64,000 nucleotides of DNA from Hermatobates lingyangjiaoensis (Eukaryota > Arthropoda > Insecta > Hemiptera > Hermatobatidae). The translations under genes were made by a program, and so were the position numbers. The stretch spans positions 2,529,001 through 2,593,000 of the forward strand of contig JAPFBL010001928.1 in the NCBI GenBank assembly GCA_026182355.1, written 5' to 3'. Positions within the stretch are counted from its first letter, which is position 1. Each line of letters begins with the position of its first letter. Positions 38,001 to 53,000 of this stretch are shown here, one piece after another. The notes under the pieces were generated by a model that was given only the letters and a program-made list of their open reading frames with translations, was not told where the DNA came from and made no database searches.

Positions 38001-41000
38001 ATTAGAGATGCAGGATGTAAGGTAAGATAAAGGTACTAGTATTTATGTTGTTCAGTTTTATTATTTAATTCCCTTTTGAAATTGAATCAAATAAATAATT
38101 AGAGAGAATTGGATGCAATGTTATATTTGCATATACATGTTGTAAATGATGGATTGTTGATTGGTTTCAGTTACTTTCAAGATGGATTAAAGACAATAGA
38201 ACACTTTGGTAGCTATGTGGCGGACTTGTCAGTAAAGTTACAAAAGGTGAGACAAAAACAGGACGAGGAAAGACGTCGTTTGACTGAGCTTCGTTCACTA
38301 TTAAGATCTTCTCCTGGCTTGGACAAAGAGGTAATTCGGCCAGTAGTCGATTTTTAATAGCTTAAAAATTTACTCGGTTAAATTTTTACGCGTGTTGTAT
38401 ATGGTTGGTTTTGGGTGTGGAAGGCAGATGGATTCCACCTGCTCTCTTTGGGTAGCAGGTCAGGATAACATGATATGAAATGATATCACTCACGAACGCC
38501 TGAGCAATGCATAGTGTAATAACTAATTCTGACTAATTAAAATTGTAGCTTATTTGGTCATCTCTCATGGTTTGGGTGTTTTAGTGAATTTGAAAGTTTG
38601 GGGATTATGTGTTAACATATGTTATTAGTAAAGTTCAAGATGTTTGATGGATGGAAATGGAAGTTTCGCCACTCATGCAGTCCTGTCAGTGTTAGGTGAA
38701 GGGCTCGCTGTCCCTAATGTATTCAGAGGTTTGACTGAAGGTATCGGCTTTCTTGGGATTGAATATGAAATTTTTGTTGCCGTAATTTGCTGCTACCACT
38801 GAAAGAAGCAATTAGAATCAAGAAGAGAGAAAGGGATTTTTAGGCAAGGATGCCGATGCTTCCCGTGAGCCCTATTGCACGAGTGACTTTGCGAAAAGAT
38901 GAACTCCTTTTCCATCAGCGAACATTTTTAGCATTACTGAAAAAATAATTCTCAGTCACATAACCACATATAGCCACACATTATAAAATTCTGTTTGGTC
39001 TGAATGTTTGAATAATTTTACCCTTTTAAGAAATATATTCTAATAATATGTTGTCCTCTATACTGCTTTTCAGGTTGGGAGTGTGAGTGGTGCAGACAGA
39101 GGTGGTTATTCGCTGCACCAGCCCCAGGGAGACAAAGGACTGGGACTGACTCGGTCTGGGTATCTGCTTAAAAAGTCAGAGGGCAAAATGAGGCGGGTTT
39201 GGCAGAAGAGGAAATGCACGGTGCTGGCGGAAGGCTTCCTTGAGATCTGCCATGCAGACGAGTCCAAGCCGCCTACGCGAGTCAACCTCCTTACCTGCCA
39301 AATGAAAGTCATTCCTGATGACAAAAGGGCATTCGATTTAATATCCTGTTAGTATCAGTTACAACTCAAGTTTTTATTAAATATTTTCTTGTGTATAAGA
39401 AGTTACCATGCTTAGTCAGTTTTTTAGCATTTATAAGTTAACGAATAGCTATTTTGAAGAGCGATTAATCCATTCTTTCTCTTCATTCCCTCTTCACTTT
39501 TGAAATAGTAATTTTTGAAATACGTGAAATAGTACATTGGGTGCAATGTACTATTTCAGATATTGTTTAAAATCTTTACTGTATATAATCTTTATAGAAG
39601 CTACATTTATAATGTCACCGTAAAATTGATTCTTTCATGTGGCTTTCTCCATTTCAAATGAGGTCTCTACTAGCCAATTTGAGTGTAAGGTTTTTTTTTT
39701 TTTTTTTTTTTTGTAAGAATGTTCTTGTAATATTTAATGGGCTTTATTACTTTCCTAGAACAATTTTCAATGAACGGATATCTCACGGAAACCTACATTT
39801 TTTGACAATTTTACATGATATTTCTTAAGTATGATTTATATCTGTGTTTAAAATAACATTTAATCTTAGTGCTAGTATGTATAAAGTTTACATTTATTTA
39901 GAAAAAGAATCAGATTTTCATGTTTGGAATTGTTTGTTATTTCCTCCAAATTGAATTAATTTTGAATTCGATTATGAATTAATTTCATTTTTTCAATTAA
40001 TTCCATACCTTCAAGATATTTTAAGCGCTTGGTGCATTCAGCGGACTTTTCTTGCTAATGTCTCTCTATAACCCCAGTGCTGCATTCATGGATGTACCAT
40101 ACCCAATATAAATTATTTACTTATTAAAATGTATGTAGAACAAATGCATCGCATTATGCCAGTTGTATACTCTAAATATGTCCTAATTTTAGGATAATCA
40201 CTGATCCTAAAATATCTAATTATAATATCTAATCACACAAAATAGGAATCCTGCTTAGTGTGATGGACTACATATGTACAACTGTAAATACAACTGCTGG
40301 ACTATAAACTCTACCAAACTGTTTAATTGAGAACAAACAGCCTTATTTGTTCTTTTTTGTAATAATGGGATCCTTTTATTTCAAATAACCCTTTGAAGTT
40401 TAATATTTTTTTATTTAATAATTAGGGGCCTTATATAAAAAAAATAGAGTTTCTTCTGAATGGCCACAATGCAAATAAAAATTTTGAGTTATTTCTGTCC
40501 TTTTGTTTAATTAATGCATTTTGCTGTTCAATTAAAAAAAAAACATTTAAATTTTTTATTTAATTTCTTAAAAAATAGGTTTGTCAGACTCAACGCATGT
40601 TTTGTTGGCATATAAAGTAACACATGTATGCTAGGGATAAAAATCTAGCCTCAAAATTTGCCTTCTTTCGTGCTGTCTCCAAGCTCCCATTTCTAATTGG
40701 TTTCTTAATTTCCACCCTTCTTTAGTCAATAAGTTTAATATTATTATAGGCTTAAAGCTGAGGTATTCCATATGTTAAAATAATTTCATTTCAAAACAAA
40801 ACAAATTATTTTGAGCATACAGTATAAAGTAATGCTTAATTGTATGTAAATGTGATTAAGAAGTTGAATATATTTTGTATAAAATGTTAACCATATTTTT
40901 TTATAATATAAACTAAAAGAATTGAATAAAACAGGGTTCTGGAACCTTTCTGGTTGAAAAAGCTATATAAAAGTAAAATATTTTTTTACTTTTGACTTAT

Positions 41001-44000
41001 ATTTTTTTCCATTAAATACAAGTCGATTGATGTATTTTCTAAATAAAAAAACAATCAGAGTCTAATAATTATCTCTATTTGTTTCTATTATTTGTACTTA
41101 AAGAAGCCAATTGATTACTTCTCTCAGTACATGTTGAATGTGGCTTGCCGGGTGTATTCTTTGATAGATTACTTGTTAATGATTGACTGCTTAAGTTACT
41201 AAATCACTGTTTTGTTACAGACAATAGAACATACCACTTCCAAGGAGAAGACGAAAGTGACCAAAGGGCGTGGATGAGTGTGCTGGTCAACTGCAAGGAA
41301 AGCGCCCTTGTGAGAGCCTTGGACGACTCCGGCAAGGGCGGGGGAGGAGTGCCCTCACTGGCGGAGCTCAGTCAAGCCATCATCAGGCATGTCCAGCGCA
41401 TGCCTTCCAATGATAAGTGTGCTGACTGCAATTCACACAATGGTGCGTGTGCATATTATTGTTATAGCATCATTTCATGTGGTAGTCGTATTGCGATTAT
41501 AGAGACCCAAAAGAAATCAAGGTGTTTACAACAAATAGAAAAGACGCTTGGACTCTCACCGCCCGACAGCAAAGTGTGACAATGTTTTAAGGCTCCTTTT
41601 ATCAGTGCATTATGTTTTTGTTTTACTTTCTTAGTGTGATGGAGGGTCATAAAAACTCTCGTCTAGGCATGGTCCACCTAGGGCTTGTTACCCCCTATTT
41701 GCGGCGAAAAAAGTTTTCACGTAAAAAGCCATCAGTTTATTTTCTCATTATGTGTACTATGGCTGGAAAGTCTGGGTACATTAATCCTTTCACTACTGCC
41801 AAACAGTACACTTCATGTTCTTGAAAGCTGAATTTGAAAACATGATTTTTTTACTCAGTGCTAAGTTTTTTTTGAAGAACTTAAAATTTCCCTCCTTTTT
41901 TTGATCAGGTATACGTATACGTGATCAAAAACCGTATATATATACGAGGGTCGTCCAGAAAATAAGTTCCGTTTTGGTCTGTAGGGCGGTAGGAGTGGTT
42001 TTTGCCAAATCCGGCAACACCGCTCGAAAGAGGAGAGGTGGGGGAATAGAATGAGAGGTGGGGGACCTCAGTCGGTCAATTACCAACGTCAGGGCAGGTA
42101 GTTGAAATGGAGCCCTCCATGTCACGTCCCGCCACCTCGATCCCCGTTCCCTCTCGAGTTGTTTTGCGCGGAGTGATTCAATTTCTTTATGCACAGGGTT
42201 TCAAATCAGTTCAAATTCACGAACAGCTCATTTCTGTTTATGGAGAAGGTGTTATGAGTGAATCAATGGTGAGGAGATGGGTACGTGAATTTAAGGCGGG
42301 AAGACATTCACTTGAGGATGAAAGTGGGATAGGCAGACCCTCAGTTGTGACGGACGAAATTGTCGCAGAAATCGACAATGCAATTCGCAAAGATCGTCGT
42401 TCAACCCTGGATGAACTCCACCTGAGTTTCCCAGACATCTCACGATCCCTCATCCATGAGATCGTCTCGGAAAAACTTGACTTTCGGAAAGTTTCCGCCC
42501 GGTGGGTCCCTAGAGAGCTGAATGTCTTCCCGCCTTAAATTCACGTACCCATCTCCTCACCATTGATTCACTCATTACACCTTCTCCATAAACAGAAATG
42601 AGCTGTTCGTGAATTTGAACTGATTTGAAACCCTGTGCATAAAGAAATTGAATCACTCCGCGCAAAACAACTCGAGAGGGAACGGGGATCGAGGTGGCGG
42701 GACGTGACATGGAGGGCTCCATTTCAACTACCTGCCCTGACGTTGGTAATTGACCGACTGAGGTCCCCCACCTCTCATTCTATTCCCCCACCTCTCCTCT
42801 TTCGAGCGGTGTTGCCGGATTTGGCAAAAACCACTCCTACCGCCCTACAGACCAAAACGGAACTTATTTTCTGGACGACCCTCGTACTTCCAAATATATA
42901 CTGGTGATGCATAATTGTATGACGTATATGTACGTCATTAGCAGTGAAAGGGTTAAGTTTAATACCAAAACAGGAAAACAACAAGAATTTTCGACTTGCA
43001 GTAACCAGGGTATCGGCCATGTTCAACGTCTTCACAGCCTTCTTGGAAAGACGTACACATTTTTACTCTAGAGAATTTATAAGAACTTAAAATAGAATGG
43101 AAAAAAATTATTTTGATATTTTGATGATTTACATTGTTCAGGTCCCCTGAACCCGTTTATGATATCTTATTGATCGTATCTGTGTGTCTGTAGGCGCTGT
43201 CTAAAATGTTACAATTACGATGCAAATAGCTTTTTTTAACGTATCTTAATTAATTCGACAGATAAACAGTTATTCTGAAAAATAATTCTGTTCTTTTTCG
43301 GCAATATTATATTAAGGGAAATATACTTTGTTGTATTTAAAGCTGACAAATGAAGCAGTTAACAGTAAAATAAGAACTCGGTATTGTAGTTAGGTTTCCA
43401 GTTATTTTTTATTCATGATGTTGTAGTTGACTTTTAATCTTTGTAAACGATTTGTTGTAGATAACACATGGCTGTGCATAAACTTTGGAGTTGTAGTCTG
43501 CATTGAGTGCTCTGGAATTCATAGAGATCTCGGTGTCCACATTTCTAGGATACAGTCCTTAACTTTAGACCACATTGGTACCTCGCAATTACTATTGGCT
43601 AGACATATGACAAATCAGGGATTCAACGACATTATGGAAGCAACTCTTCATTCTAGCAGCAAGCCAATACCATCTAGCTCAATGTAAAAACCTTTATTCC
43701 AAGATATTAATATTTCATTTTGAAAATGTTAAGATGTGATGTGTAGTATTCGACTTTAATAATATTTATGTAAATTTAATTTTTTTTTGTAGGGAGGAAA
43801 GATATGAATTCATTCGTGCCAAGTACGTGGAAAGAAAGTTCGTCGCAAGAACTTGTTCTGATGAACATGAACTGCTAAGTGACCTCGAGCATGCTGTTAA
43901 CAACAAGAATCTTTACCACCTGTTGCAGGTGTTTGCAGAAAAGGTCGACTTGGGCGCACCCCTCCTCACATCCGTAAGTTCACTAAGATGTCTTTGCCTG

Positions 44001-47000
44001 TAAACTTGGTTTGGCTTACCAGTACTGTTGGTATGTCTATTGTACGTCTCCTCACTACCTGTGTTTTATGATATCTAAAGTTGTCCATTTAGTTGTACCC
44101 ATCAGTTGTAGATTTAGTAATTAAGTGGTAAATTAACAGCTGACGACAACCACAACATAAAATAATAATGAAGCTCCATAGTGTACTCCATAATATGATG
44201 ACTGACGATGCTGGAGATGAACAACCACTTACAGAACACTGAATTTAGCCATTAACCTACTGAAAATAGACGTGATCTATGTAAAATTGTTGTCTTATTA
44301 TCGATTATAAAAACTTTGGGCACAATACAGGTTAAACTGTTTGATGGATCAAAATGAAATCATACTAAAACATAACACTTTATGAGAGGATGAATTGAAT
44401 TCTTTTTACTTTATAATAATAATGAAAAAAATCTATTTCATAATTTCGGTGAATAAATACGTTTGTAAGATCCCTAATTTGTTTTTACTTTTTTTCTATG
44501 ATGTCTATGTCTGTATGGATGGGTAGGTGTGTCCCAAAAGTTGTTCATGCTACAGGCCACATCGTTTGATGGATGATGAAACAATGAGCTCCTGTAGTAA
44601 CATAAATATCCCAAGATATGTACTGCTGTTTTTATAGACCTCAAGTCTTCAAAGATAGACTGTTACAGAACAATATCATCAGGCTGTACGAAAATCTGGC
44701 TTGGTTATTGTACTCCTGTGAATCCCTACTGGAGGGACCGAGTAGGTTAAGTTGTAGTTGGATTGCCAACTGAGCAAACCAACGAAATCCCACATCTTGG
44801 TCAGTACTTCGCCAATGAGAGAAATTCTAAATTTTCTCCATGGGTAATTGGCTAATTGAAGGATGGGTGTTGGCTAAATCGACTACAGAGTACACTGAAT
44901 TCTTATAAGAATAGATGTCAAGCCCATTGTGGTGAGATGAGCACACAGAGTACACGGAATTCTTATCCGAATAGATGTCAAACCCATTGTGGTGAGATGA
45001 GCCAAGGATGGCCAAGCAGGGGGTAACTTCTGGAGCGGGTTGACACAACAGAATACTTTCGTTTGTGTGTCTAGACTTCCGCTAAACTCCTTATCGTTGT
45101 CCCACAGAACAGTTATAATTTGATAAAGCCAGTGTTAAAAGAGTAGTCCTAGTGTTTGTTATCTAGTATCAAAAACTTTGTGTTTCGTGATTTACTTACT
45201 AACACATATTTATAAAAAAAGAATGAAGCATGAATGAAAACAATATACCATGACTCATTTTCAATATTTTGGCACTGTTAATGACACTATTCGTTAGGAG
45301 CGGAAGTGGTCCTGTGAAAAAAATGTCAATAACCTGAAGAGTTTCAAAGAATGTCGAAATGTGCAGGATGGCACAAGAGACAGTTCCATATTCCATCAAT
45401 GTTACTGGAACTTTACTAAATACAAACTTACAGACTTGTTTATATTAAATTACAAGGAACTTCGTCTGTTATTTCTGGTTTTAATCACAATAAAAGAATT
45501 AATAACTTATCTGTTCTTTATTTTGAATTAGGCATTTAAAAGCTTATGTAATTAAAATTAAATAAAAAGGAAATTTTAAAAAGACATTCCTTGGCACTTA
45601 ACGTAATGAAGGCGACAGAAGTTAGGTTATTTGGATAACAGTGTTACTATCATTGCATTTAATAGTGAACAACAAAAATTATATTAAAAAATTAAAATTA
45701 GATTAGAATAACTTTAGTTAAATTTGTCTACATGTTTGTTAAAAATATTCCATATTTTATTATTTTAATTCACATTATTTCACAACGTTAGTCATTTCTA
45801 TTTCTTTAGGTTTCTATTTTATTAGGTTAGGGTTCTATTTTTTAGGTACTTTATTTTCTTCATTTAAAATCATTCATTTTAAAAATTATAACAAAAAAAA
45901 CTTAAAATCAAAATGTTTTGTAAGACGTAAGTTTTGTTTCCAGCATTGTTATATAATGTAATCCATATTTGTTTAGTTCATTTGCTACTTATATACCTTT
46001 TTTTGTGCTCTTATAGCTGTTATAGTAAACAACAAACAAAGGTTCAATTTCTTTTAGGATTGTGGTGAAACAGCGCTTCATCTAGCTGTAACAAGAGAAA
46101 TGGGCACTTCACTTCATATTGTGGACTTTCTTGTTCAGAATATGTCTGCCGCTCAGCTGGATAAGAGAACATCTGCACAGCCCAGCGGGTGAGTTCAGTA
46201 TACTTTTGGGGAGTTGACATGGTTAATCACATTCAGTGATTTACATATCCCATTGTAAATATTTAAAGTGCTGTTATTATTTAAGATATAGTTGTATTAT
46301 TGATTAGGATATAATTGTAACACCCATTGAACAGTTTGAGTAGCTCTTGGGAGATCATTAGTTATGTAAAGTAATATATTAAAGTGAATATATATAGGTC
46401 TTTTTGGGTTTCATAACTGGATTGACATTGTATTTATAACACTAGAAAGCCAGAGGGCATCATTAAACTCATTTTAAAATCGAAAGTAGGCAAAATTAGT
46501 TATAGAATAAGCGAATTAAAATAAGATTTTTACAATGAAACAAAAAGTCACAAGGAAAAGATCAAAAAGAAGAAAATATGTTCTGAAATCTTTCACTTTA
46601 TGTTATCAGAGAGTGATTACAAATTAAATAAAAAAAAGAGGTTACGACAAGGTTATAGAGAAGCTAAGGGAAGGAAATGAAGAGAAAAATTAAAAAAATG
46701 CAAAGTTTCAAAAGAACAAACGTAATATGAACGAACGTAACCGAAATATTGAAAAAAAAAATGTTAATGTTCTCAAATACAAAAGAAAGAAAATTCTAGG
46801 TTACAGGGGAAGGATGGCGAGTACGTTAAAGGTTATATCAATCAATTGCAAATTACCAAGAAGTCCAATTTGTTTCACTTCATCATCAATTAAAAATTTA
46901 TCCAATTAAAGAGGCCTGGACTGCTGTTGATGAGGGTTTCAAAAATTATGTTTAATCAACTCACTTTCTACTACGTTCAAAGTGTGAAGATAGAAAAAAA

Positions 47001-50000
47001 AGCAAATTGCACCTGTAGATAACTTGCAGTTTATTCATATGCACACTGGTGATTCTTCCCCTGTAATCTAGAAGGTTACAAACATTATCAAAGAAATTAA
47101 AGAAGCATTGAAATTAAAAAAAGGAAAAAATATAACTTCCCTATAGAGAACAATTATGATTCACTATATTTTTATAGTAATATTACCAACAAACTCTGTG
47201 ATACTAACAATTTTATAATTTTAGTAATATTTCAGATAATGATTCGTATAAGTGAACAAAACGACATGTTTAATGTTCAATAAATCGAGAAACTAAATAA
47301 ACAAAAAAAACTCTGGTGTTCTTTCGTTTGTTATATTTAAATGTATCCTGAAGAAGAACACAACATGTTCGAAACGCGTTTTATTCAAGTCCTTTTTTAT
47401 ATGAATACATTTTCTTACATGAGTAGATAACACTCAATAATTGAATGCAACTCTTTTGGTTTAATATTCATGGAGTATTTTTGATTTTGAATAAATCGTT
47501 AAAATGTTTATTTTTGTAGTGGAGGTGGCAACACTGCTCTCCATCTATGTGTTCTTCATGACAAGACTGAGTGCATGAAGCTTCTTCTGCGTAGTGGAGC
47601 GAACCCAAGCATTACAAATGCACAAGATAAGACTCCTCTAGATCTTGCTCAGGAGAGAGGAAACCGGACTTGCGAAGAACTGGTAGGTTGACTTCAAACA
47701 GATATCTTTGAATCACTATTAAGTTGGACAAAATGTTCATGTGGTGCCTGTTTTCAGCTGAGGCATGCACTCTCCTTACAAAAGTCTCTCTTCGAACATA
47801 TTAATACGGATTGGAACCTTACTCATGATGACGGTTCGACGGATTTCTCTGATGACGAAACCGTCATTGAGGACAGGGTATTTGATTATTGTCACTTTGT
47901 CATTGTTTTATAAATAGATAAAATTATAAACTAAAATCTGTAGCAGAACAGCAACTATTGAATATGCACACAATAGTAACTTTGTTTTAGTAGTATTGTT
48001 TAATTGCAGAAACTCTATATTATAAGTTTAAAGAATAAACTTAACTTGTGATGAAAGTCGTAACCTGTTAGTGGCAGAATAACATTATGAAAAAGTAAGG
48101 TATATTCTTACATTCATATAAAGTGGAATCCTTTTCGTTGAAGTGGATCGGTAGGTTTCCAGTTTCGTGACATTACTGTTGTTTTCAAACAGTTCGTGTT
48201 CTTCAGATTTAGCTGCCTTATAGTGAGAAGGTAGAAACGGGAAATCGCAAGCTTCCTCAAATTTTGTCCAAATATAAATCAGATTTGTAAATTACTTCAA
48301 ATGGTACGATGCGCTCTCATTTAAAAATACATTTTTAATATCAAATCAGTTTTCCTAAGAAATAAAAATGACTTAAAATCCCCTTTTTTTTATTATTTTT
48401 TGTCCTTCATTAAAGAAAATATATCGAATTTGAAGAAAACTTTGTTTTCATTACATTGATAAAATAGCTCTATAATTTTATTCTGCTGTTGGAAATTTCC
48501 CATAATTAATTTGATATTCCTTCATATTAAAAAGTTATAGAACTGCTGATAGAAATGTAAATTGAAATGACTGATGTGTTTGTTCCTTTTAGAATGGTTG
48601 TATTACTCCTGAAAGGAAAAGTCTAACATCGAGACCAGCTAGTTACGCTGAGTCTCCCATTAACATGCGGTCAAGATCCTCCACATCTGATAGTCTCAAA
48701 TCTGGAAGTAGTTTCAGAGCTCCGCCTCCTTTAGCCAAGAAGCCACAGTACCCAAGTGAGTGCCTCCTTATATAGACTATAAACGTTGAAATCAAACGTC
48801 AATTCATTTCTTTACTATATAATCATGTTACTATGAATACTAATAATGAGTAATCAAGTTCAACAAATGGTGTGTTTCTTTAGAATGAACATTCAAAATT
48901 TGGACATCAAAACTACTACCTCGTTCTTTGGAATTTTTTTGATTTTCTTTAAATTTTTTAAATTAAATTGGTATTTTTTATTTTCCCAGCTCCCGATTTA
49001 CAAATTTCTACCTTTATGAAAATTTTACTGAATTAATACAAAATTTAATTTTTCAAACTTTGAGGATTAAACTTTTTAAAGCATTCAAACAATAAATTAC
49101 GCTTGTACAACTTTGACTGAAGAGTTGTTTCAATTTGTATCGTGCAATTACTAAAATCAATAGAGGGAATATAAAATAAAAGAAATAAAATTCGGAATCA
49201 CTACTGTCAGATTTACATTCAAATTAATTTAAATTCTTGTAAAAATTAAAATTACTTTAGGGTTTAGCTCTAGGTAATAAAAAGGTTTAGAACACGCATA
49301 TTTTTGGTCCCTTTTATATTATAACGTTATATACTTTATTTTGCTAAATATTTTTAATCAACTTGCAAACTTTTTTTTACAGCACCTTAAAAACAGATTT
49401 GGATAGCCATTGTTTTCAGTATCATGCCATTGCTACACGATAGCTATTCTCTCTCTTTTTGAGTTCTCTTACTTTACGAGTGACAATGAAGTACAATTTA
49501 CTCATAAAGTGCGGAGTCACCTGTATATGTATTTATTTTCTGAAGGCATGCGTTTTGATAGAGTTTATGTTTGCTAGTGGGAAGCCTGGTCAAAAAGCGA
49601 GCTGCTCCCCTGCCCCCCAGCAGTGGGCAGTACCCCAGATCTAGTTACTCAACCAGCATCCACTCCCGCAGTCCTTCGGACCCTTCGCCGCACCACACTC
49701 TCTCCGGCTCGCAGCACAAACGTTCACCCTCCACAGACTCCACCAGGCCTCCACACCTCGGTGAGCTTTTATACATTGTCTTAAATCTTTCAATTATCCT
49801 TGCTCAATTGATTTTTTTAATACAATTGTGACTCTGACGACGATCAGTTAATTTCGTCGAGGAGAAATCTTAGCTCCATTTCCAATTTTCTTTCTGTAGA
49901 TGTCGTTTTATATTTAACCCGTTTTATTGTGAAATGTTATATATTAAGTTATTTAACACGAGATCATATTTTATAGATTATCACTGAAGAATGTCGTGTA

Positions 50001-53000
50001 TCTGCTCTTAACTTCTGAATTAGAAATATAAAAATAAACTAAGACTTTCATATATATGGATTTCGGAGTCATTTCTACCACTTGATCTCTTTGTTGGAGG
50101 ATTATGTTTCTGTAAATTAAACTATGTGTTGTGACAGTAAGTTTTAATTATATTAAGTCAATGATCTATCAAAGACCAATGTCAACTAAAATGAAAACAC
50201 CGCGGAGTGACTGTGATATATTGTTTTGTTTTAGCTGGAGCCAAGCTCGTCATTCCTCCTGGTGAAATTCCGGTGTTGAAAAGCACAGGACTTGACAAAA
50301 CAGGTACAGTAGCAATGGAATTTGCACAAACAACAGACCCTTATCTAGTTCGGCTTATCACAATTAATATCTTTTAATTATTACCTAAGTAATTTTAATA
50401 AAGTAGTTGTTACTTATAAATTAATTTTATTATTTGGATAATAATAGGGTGTCCCAAAAGTTGCTAACACTTTTTTTTTGCTACTTTCAGGTTTTAGTAC
50501 ATGAGATTGAAATAAACATTTCATCAGTTAAGTTTTGAAGTTTTCTTAATGATGATCTACTGAATATGATGTGCCACTTCTTACAGTAGTGTTCCCATAC
50601 TTTGGGACAGTAGTAGTCCTTTTTCTGTATGTATTGACAAATGCATATTTCTAAGTTTCAGCTTTCGTAAAGAAAAATTGACTCCTTGGAGGAGTCTAAA
50701 CATTTCAATTTGTTAAACTTATTAACTCTTTCATTAACTGACTGGGACCGCCATTTGGATAATATGATACTGCATATTTTTTTATGTTTATTAGTGCTCT
50801 AACTGATATTATTCCTGTAGTATCAATTGACACACTTATAGTAAGCTAATCAACAAGCTAATACTGTTAAAATATCCCTAAAGTTCATTAGTTGTGCAAT
50901 ACGTCATTGTGTGATATTTACTCATTCTGAGGTCAAATGTATAAACAAACAAAAGTCTCCACACAAATGATTTATGACTCAAACACAAACAAACAAGTCT
51001 CCACAAATCATTTGTGTGGAGACTTCTGTTTCTTTATCCATTTTGCCTCAGAACTCTAAAGTTATTAATATTTGCACATTACTACATCCATTTAGCAATT
51101 ACTCTGAGGAAGTTAGAAAAAAAAATAATGTGTTTGTTGACCCTTAGGACTCCTGTTTGTCATTCTTTCGTCAAACTAATGATTATATACGATAATATTT
51201 TTATTTTATAACCATGTTTACAAACGTACTTCCTATAAAGAAAAATAGTATGTATGTGTTACTATAGAATATACTGTTAAATGATTTGGTTTCTAGTATA
51301 CTTTAGGAAACTTATAATTTTTTCATTCAAGGTGTTCAAAGACCTCGTAATCCCCCTCCTCCTGCTCCGAGACTTGCCAATGGTCAGTCTACCGAGAGTA
51401 TAGCTTCCATCATCTCCGACTGTTCAGAAAACAATCCCATTCCACCACCCAGAAAGGTACATATTTTTGTAGAGTTCATCTACTTTTTAATATGGTTGGT
51501 TATTTTTATCAATGCACTTTTATTTTATATATATAAACCCTCCCCTCCCCCTTTGATATTCTTGTCAAGAAGAGGTAATTTGCAGTTTGTTAAGATTGGT
51601 GCTAAATGGAAATGCTTCAAATCCAAAAAAAAAAAATAATAAAACGAAATATTAATAATTGGGCCGACTTGTTACCAGGTACAATGCATTTATAGTATAT
51701 TGTACAGAAGGGACCAAAGAAGTAACCACAACTGATCAATTTATGGATCGGGAAAGTTAGGTTAGAAATTTCTCGATTTCTAACTGGTATTTAAGTTCTT
51801 AACTGGTTCGTTAGAAGTTTTTAACTGGTATAATGTCACGACTAAAAATTAACAATAACACAGTATTATCAAGGGTGCAAGGGGTGAATAATGAAGAATT
51901 AAGCAGATAGAAGTTCTCTAAAAAAAATTTATTTCAACTGAACTTAAACTTTTCAACAAAATAATAAGTATCCAAACAAGAATTTAAATACATGTTGGAA
52001 TATAGGACATTAACCTCCTAACTAACATTTATGCAAGCTGCAATTAACATCATTGAAGAATGGAGACTCTGCAATAGATGGAAGGAAATCTTTGAACATA
52101 TTCTATGTGAATGATAGGCAATCACCTTTAAGAGGAAAAAGTATTTTGGTAAATCATACCTAAACCATTGGAAGTGGAAGATCCTTTTACTAGGACGGTA
52201 ATGCATTTAAATGAAGAACTTAGAATCTAATATTGATTTTAGAAACTACAAAGGGAAGCGTGATAGAACACATCCAGACGGTGCGCACTCTGGTTTAACA
52301 ATAATAACAACGTGCCAGATTGTCCAAGATCAATTTTTCAAGTTTGTTTTAACTGATGAAATGAGAATAGCTGTGACATCAAAACAAATGAACTGATTAA
52401 ATTTATAATTTATGATTTTCACAAAGATTTAGCTGGGAGTTTGATATTGCGTCATTAGATAGTCACTCTAAAGTAAAACCAAAGCTAAATTGATTGTCGA
52501 GTTTGATATTATGGTACTTATATGAAAAATGAGTGTACACCAAACTTTTTGAATTGTATTCGAATGCTTACTTTTGGAAATTATAAACAAAGTCATCATA
52601 TAAAGAAAGTTTTACTAAGGAAACAAGTTGTTTCCATCAGTTAGTATTATTAACATTCACACCCTTAAGGACGGGTAAGATTAATGCCAATCATTTGTTG
52701 CATCTAGTATTAATGAGATTTTAACTTTGATTTTTTATGGATTAAGTGTTATAGCTAAGGAGTAAGATCAACAAAGATACTTCTTAATAAAAAATAAAGA
52801 CTGTTTATTAAAAAATGTTCAGTAATTCCTTAACTATATGCAGAAGTTATATTTCAAATTTAAATAGTATTTACTTGTCTCTATTAATTCATGGTTGCCG
52901 CCTATATTTGGAGGTTTTGTTTGTATATTGTAATTGTCTATTTTTTAGTAAAAATTGGCCTCTTGCTTGATTTCAGTAATCAATATGACGTCCTTTTTTA

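Noticed and set aside
39106..39324. Minus-strand ORF over the PH exon
   Set aside because: Shadow of ASAP exon 7.
42635..42907. 90-aa ORF and its 89-aa mirror at 41925-42194
   Set aside because: Antisense reading of the mariner 5' leader; appears twice because the element is a palindrome.
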